From Falsiroseomonas sp044348345 (GTDB taxonomy: Bacteria; Pseudomonadota; Alphaproteobacteria; Acetobacterales; Acetobacteraceae): DNA of 7,471 bases. Of this stretch, positions 6,187 through 7,471 are shown piece after piece. The position numbers and the translations under genes are program-made. The DNA lies in the NCBI GenBank assembly GCA_044348345.1, contig JBIKSZ010000188.1, positions 1 to 7,471 on the forward strand, written 5' to 3'. The number at the start of each line of letters is the position of its first letter. Within the stretch, counting starts at the first letter, position 1. The notes below the pieces were generated by a model. That model was not told where the DNA came from. It saw only the letters and a list, made by a program, of their open reading frames with translations, and did not search any database.

Positions 6187-7385
6187 TGGCGGATGTGGAC
6201 ACCGCGCGCTTCCTGGCTGACCTGCACGAGCTGCGGCAGATCGGCACCTTCAAGACCGGCGTGCACCGCCCGACCTATTCGCCGGAGGATATGGAAAGCC
6301 GCCGCTGGCTGATGGCGAAGATGGAGGCATGCGGGCTTGAGGCCACGATGGACGGCATCGGTAACGTCCTCGGCCGCCACAAGGGCGCAGGCCCGCATCT
6401 GCTGGTTGGCAGCCATATCGAAAGCCAGAACGAGGCCGGCTGGCTCGACGGTGCGCTCGGCGTCGTCGCGGGGCTCGCACTCGCGCGCGCGGGGCTGCCG
6501 GTGGATGTCGTCGCCTGGGCCGATGAGGAAGGCCATTATGGCGGCTTCATCGGCAGCCGCAGCTGGATCGGCGCGCTGGAGGAGGCGGAGATCGACCGCC
6601 TCGCCAACCGCTACCACGGCAAGCCGCTGCGCCAGGCGCTGCGTGAGGCCGGGCTCGAAGGCCGCCCGCGCCTCAAGCACGAGCCGGGGCGGCACAAAGG
6701 CTTCCTTGAGATGCATATCGAGCAGGGGACGCAGCTCGAAAGCGCGGGCCTCCAGATCGGCGTCGTCACGGGCATCGTCGCAATCCGGCAGTGGAAGCTG
6801 ATCTTCACCGGCCAGCAGGACCATGCCGGCGGCACGACGATGGCCGAACGCCGCGATGCGGGGCTTTCCGCCATCCGCCTGCTGGCGGAGATCGACCGGC
6901 AGTTCCCGCTGGTCTGCGGCCCGCGCAGCACCTGGACCACGGGGCGCATCGCGCTCGATCCCGGCGCGGCGTCCATCATTCCCGGCCGCGCCGAAGTGTT
7001 GTTCCAGCTGCGCGACGTGGACACGGCGATCATCGAGCGCATGGAAGACCGCCTGCGCGCGCTGGTGCAGGAGAGCAACCGGCGCGAGAAATGCCCCTGC
7101 GTGCTGGAACCCGTCAGCCTCTCGACGCCCGCGCTCTGTGACGCCGCGATGCAGCAGGCACTCGCCGATGCCGCCGCATCCCTCGCGCCCGACGCTTGGC
7201 AGCGCATGCCCTCCGGCGCGGGACACGATGCGCAGTACCTCGCGCGCGTCATGCCCTCCGCGATGCTCTTCGTCCCCTCCATCGGCGGCATCAGCCACCA
7301 TTGGAGCGAGGATACGAAGGAGGAAGATCTGGCGCTCGGCGTGCAGGTGCTGGCCGCGGGCGCGGCGCGCTACCTGGCGGCGTGA
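6183..7385 (+). CDS. Zn-dependent amidohydrolase of the allantoate amidohydrolase / N-carbamoylase (M20) family
   Basis: A 400-residue cytoplasmic metallohydrolase, likely dimeric as in its family, cleaving a carbamoyl or ureido amide with release of ammonia and CO2 or urea-type nitrogen. The two-metal site is complete: GSHIES (His78), LDG (Asp89, 11 residues on as usual), DEEG (Glu115 general base, Glu116 ligand), MHIEQG (His178) and ISHHWSED (His372). QQDHAGGTTM (His214), SGAGHDA (His348) and LRD (Arg277) match substrate-site elements. Differences: HIES-Q replaces the common HIDT-V/S-Q, and PGAASIIPG replaces PNAxNVIPG, so the Asn 13 residues before the substrate arginine is Ser264. Candidates are allantoate, ureidoglycolate or a carbamoyl amino acid; operon context favours a urate-derived ureido compound, but I cannot choose. 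It is the last gene of the operon, overlapping the DUF1289 stop and followed by two hairpins. Confidence 0.88.
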   Translation: MMADVDTARFLADLHELRQIGTFKTGVHRPTYSPEDMESRRWLMAKMEACGLEATMDGIGNVLGRHKGAGPHLLVGSHIESQNEAGWLDGALGVVAGLALARAGLPVDVVAWADEEGHYGGFIGSRSWIGALEEAEIDRLANRYHGKPLRQALREAGLEGRPRLKHEPGRHKGFLEMHIEQGTQLESAGLQIGVVTGIVAIRQWKLIFTGQQDHAGGTTMAERRDAGLSAIRLLAEIDRQFPLVCGPRSTWTTGRIALDPGAASIIPGRAEVLFQLRDVDTAIIERMEDRLRALVQESNRREKCPCVLEPVSLSTPALCDAAMQQALADAAASLAPDAWQRMPSGAGHDAQYLARVMPSAMLFVPSIGGISHHWSEDTKEEDLALGVQVLAAGAARYLAA

Positions 7386-7395
7386 GGTGGTGCCA

Positions 7396-7449
7396 GCGAG
7401 GGGGCTCTGCCCCCTCGCGCTCCCCCGCCAGGAGGCAGGGGCCTCCTGG
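7396..7449. terminator. Double GC hairpin, operon terminator or REP-like element
   Basis: Two perfect 9-bp stems stand in tandem: GCGAGGGGG / CCCCCTCGC (7396-7404 with 7410-7418, loop CTCTG) and CCAGGAGGC / GCCTCCTGG (7428-7436 with 7441-7449, loop AGGG). They begin 11 bases after the hydrolase stop and are followed by ACCTCAATTAGTTTA, the most AT-rich stretch at this end. They probably end the urate operon transcript. Paired GC-rich hairpins with a GGGGCTCTGCCCC-like core are, from memory, frequent in Acetobacteraceae intergenic regions, so this may be one copy of a dispersed repeat. The remaining bases to 7471 hold no visible gene. Confidence 0.65.
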
Positions 7450-7471
7450 ACCTCAATTAGTTTAGCGCCGT

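Noticed and set aside
5994..7301. 435-codon open frame on the minus strand
   Set aside because: Antisense shadow of the hydrolase gene, with composition biased to Arg, Ala, His and Asp and no recognisable motif.
1..7471. CRISPR arrays, tRNA or rRNA genes, transposases, attachment sites
   Set aside because: No regularly spaced repeats, cloverleaf-like segments, transposase motifs or terminal inverted repeats were seen by eye.

Overview
The window is very GC-rich DNA with bacterial gene packing and the strong third-position GC bias that produces long antisense shadow ORFs. The gene content suggests an alphaproteobacterium, probably of the Acetobacteraceae (Roseomonas-like): a membrane-bound cytochrome c urate oxidase (PuuD), a DUF1289 protein, and paired GC-rich hairpins at the right edge. 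This placement is inference; there is no rRNA or marker gene to confirm it.

Left part (1-903): the 3' end of a plus-strand gene encoding an outer-membrane autotransporter beta-barrel, closed by a strong hairpin terminator, then a short gap with nothing recognisable. Next (904-2529, minus strand) is one exported protein of unknown function. It is convergent with the barrel gene and divergent from the operon to its right. The 142-base divergent gap (2530-2671) holds the only weak promoter and operator candidates of the window.

Right part (2672-7385, plus strand): a tight six-gene operon, puuD - uraH - 3-hydroxyacyl-CoA-dehydrogenase-like - SDR - DUF1289 - M20-type Zn amidohydrolase. Junctions are ATGA overlap, 58 bases, 6 bases, a CTGA overlap and an ATGA overlap. 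It ends in two consecutive perfect hairpins. PuuD oxidises urate to 5-hydroxyisourate, passing electrons to its fused cytochrome c domain, and UraH hydrolyses 5-hydroxyisourate to OHCU. The terminal hydrolase belongs to the allantoate amidohydrolase/N-carbamoyl amino acid hydrolase family and plausibly acts later in purine-ring nitrogen release.

OHCU decarboxylase and allantoinase are absent from the window. Their place is taken by two NAD(P)-type dehydrogenases of unknown substrate, and both the first dehydrogenase and the hydrolase differ from their families at recognised substrate or catalytic positions. That combination, plus the apparent lack of a canonical start codon for the DUF1289 gene, is the most interesting content here.
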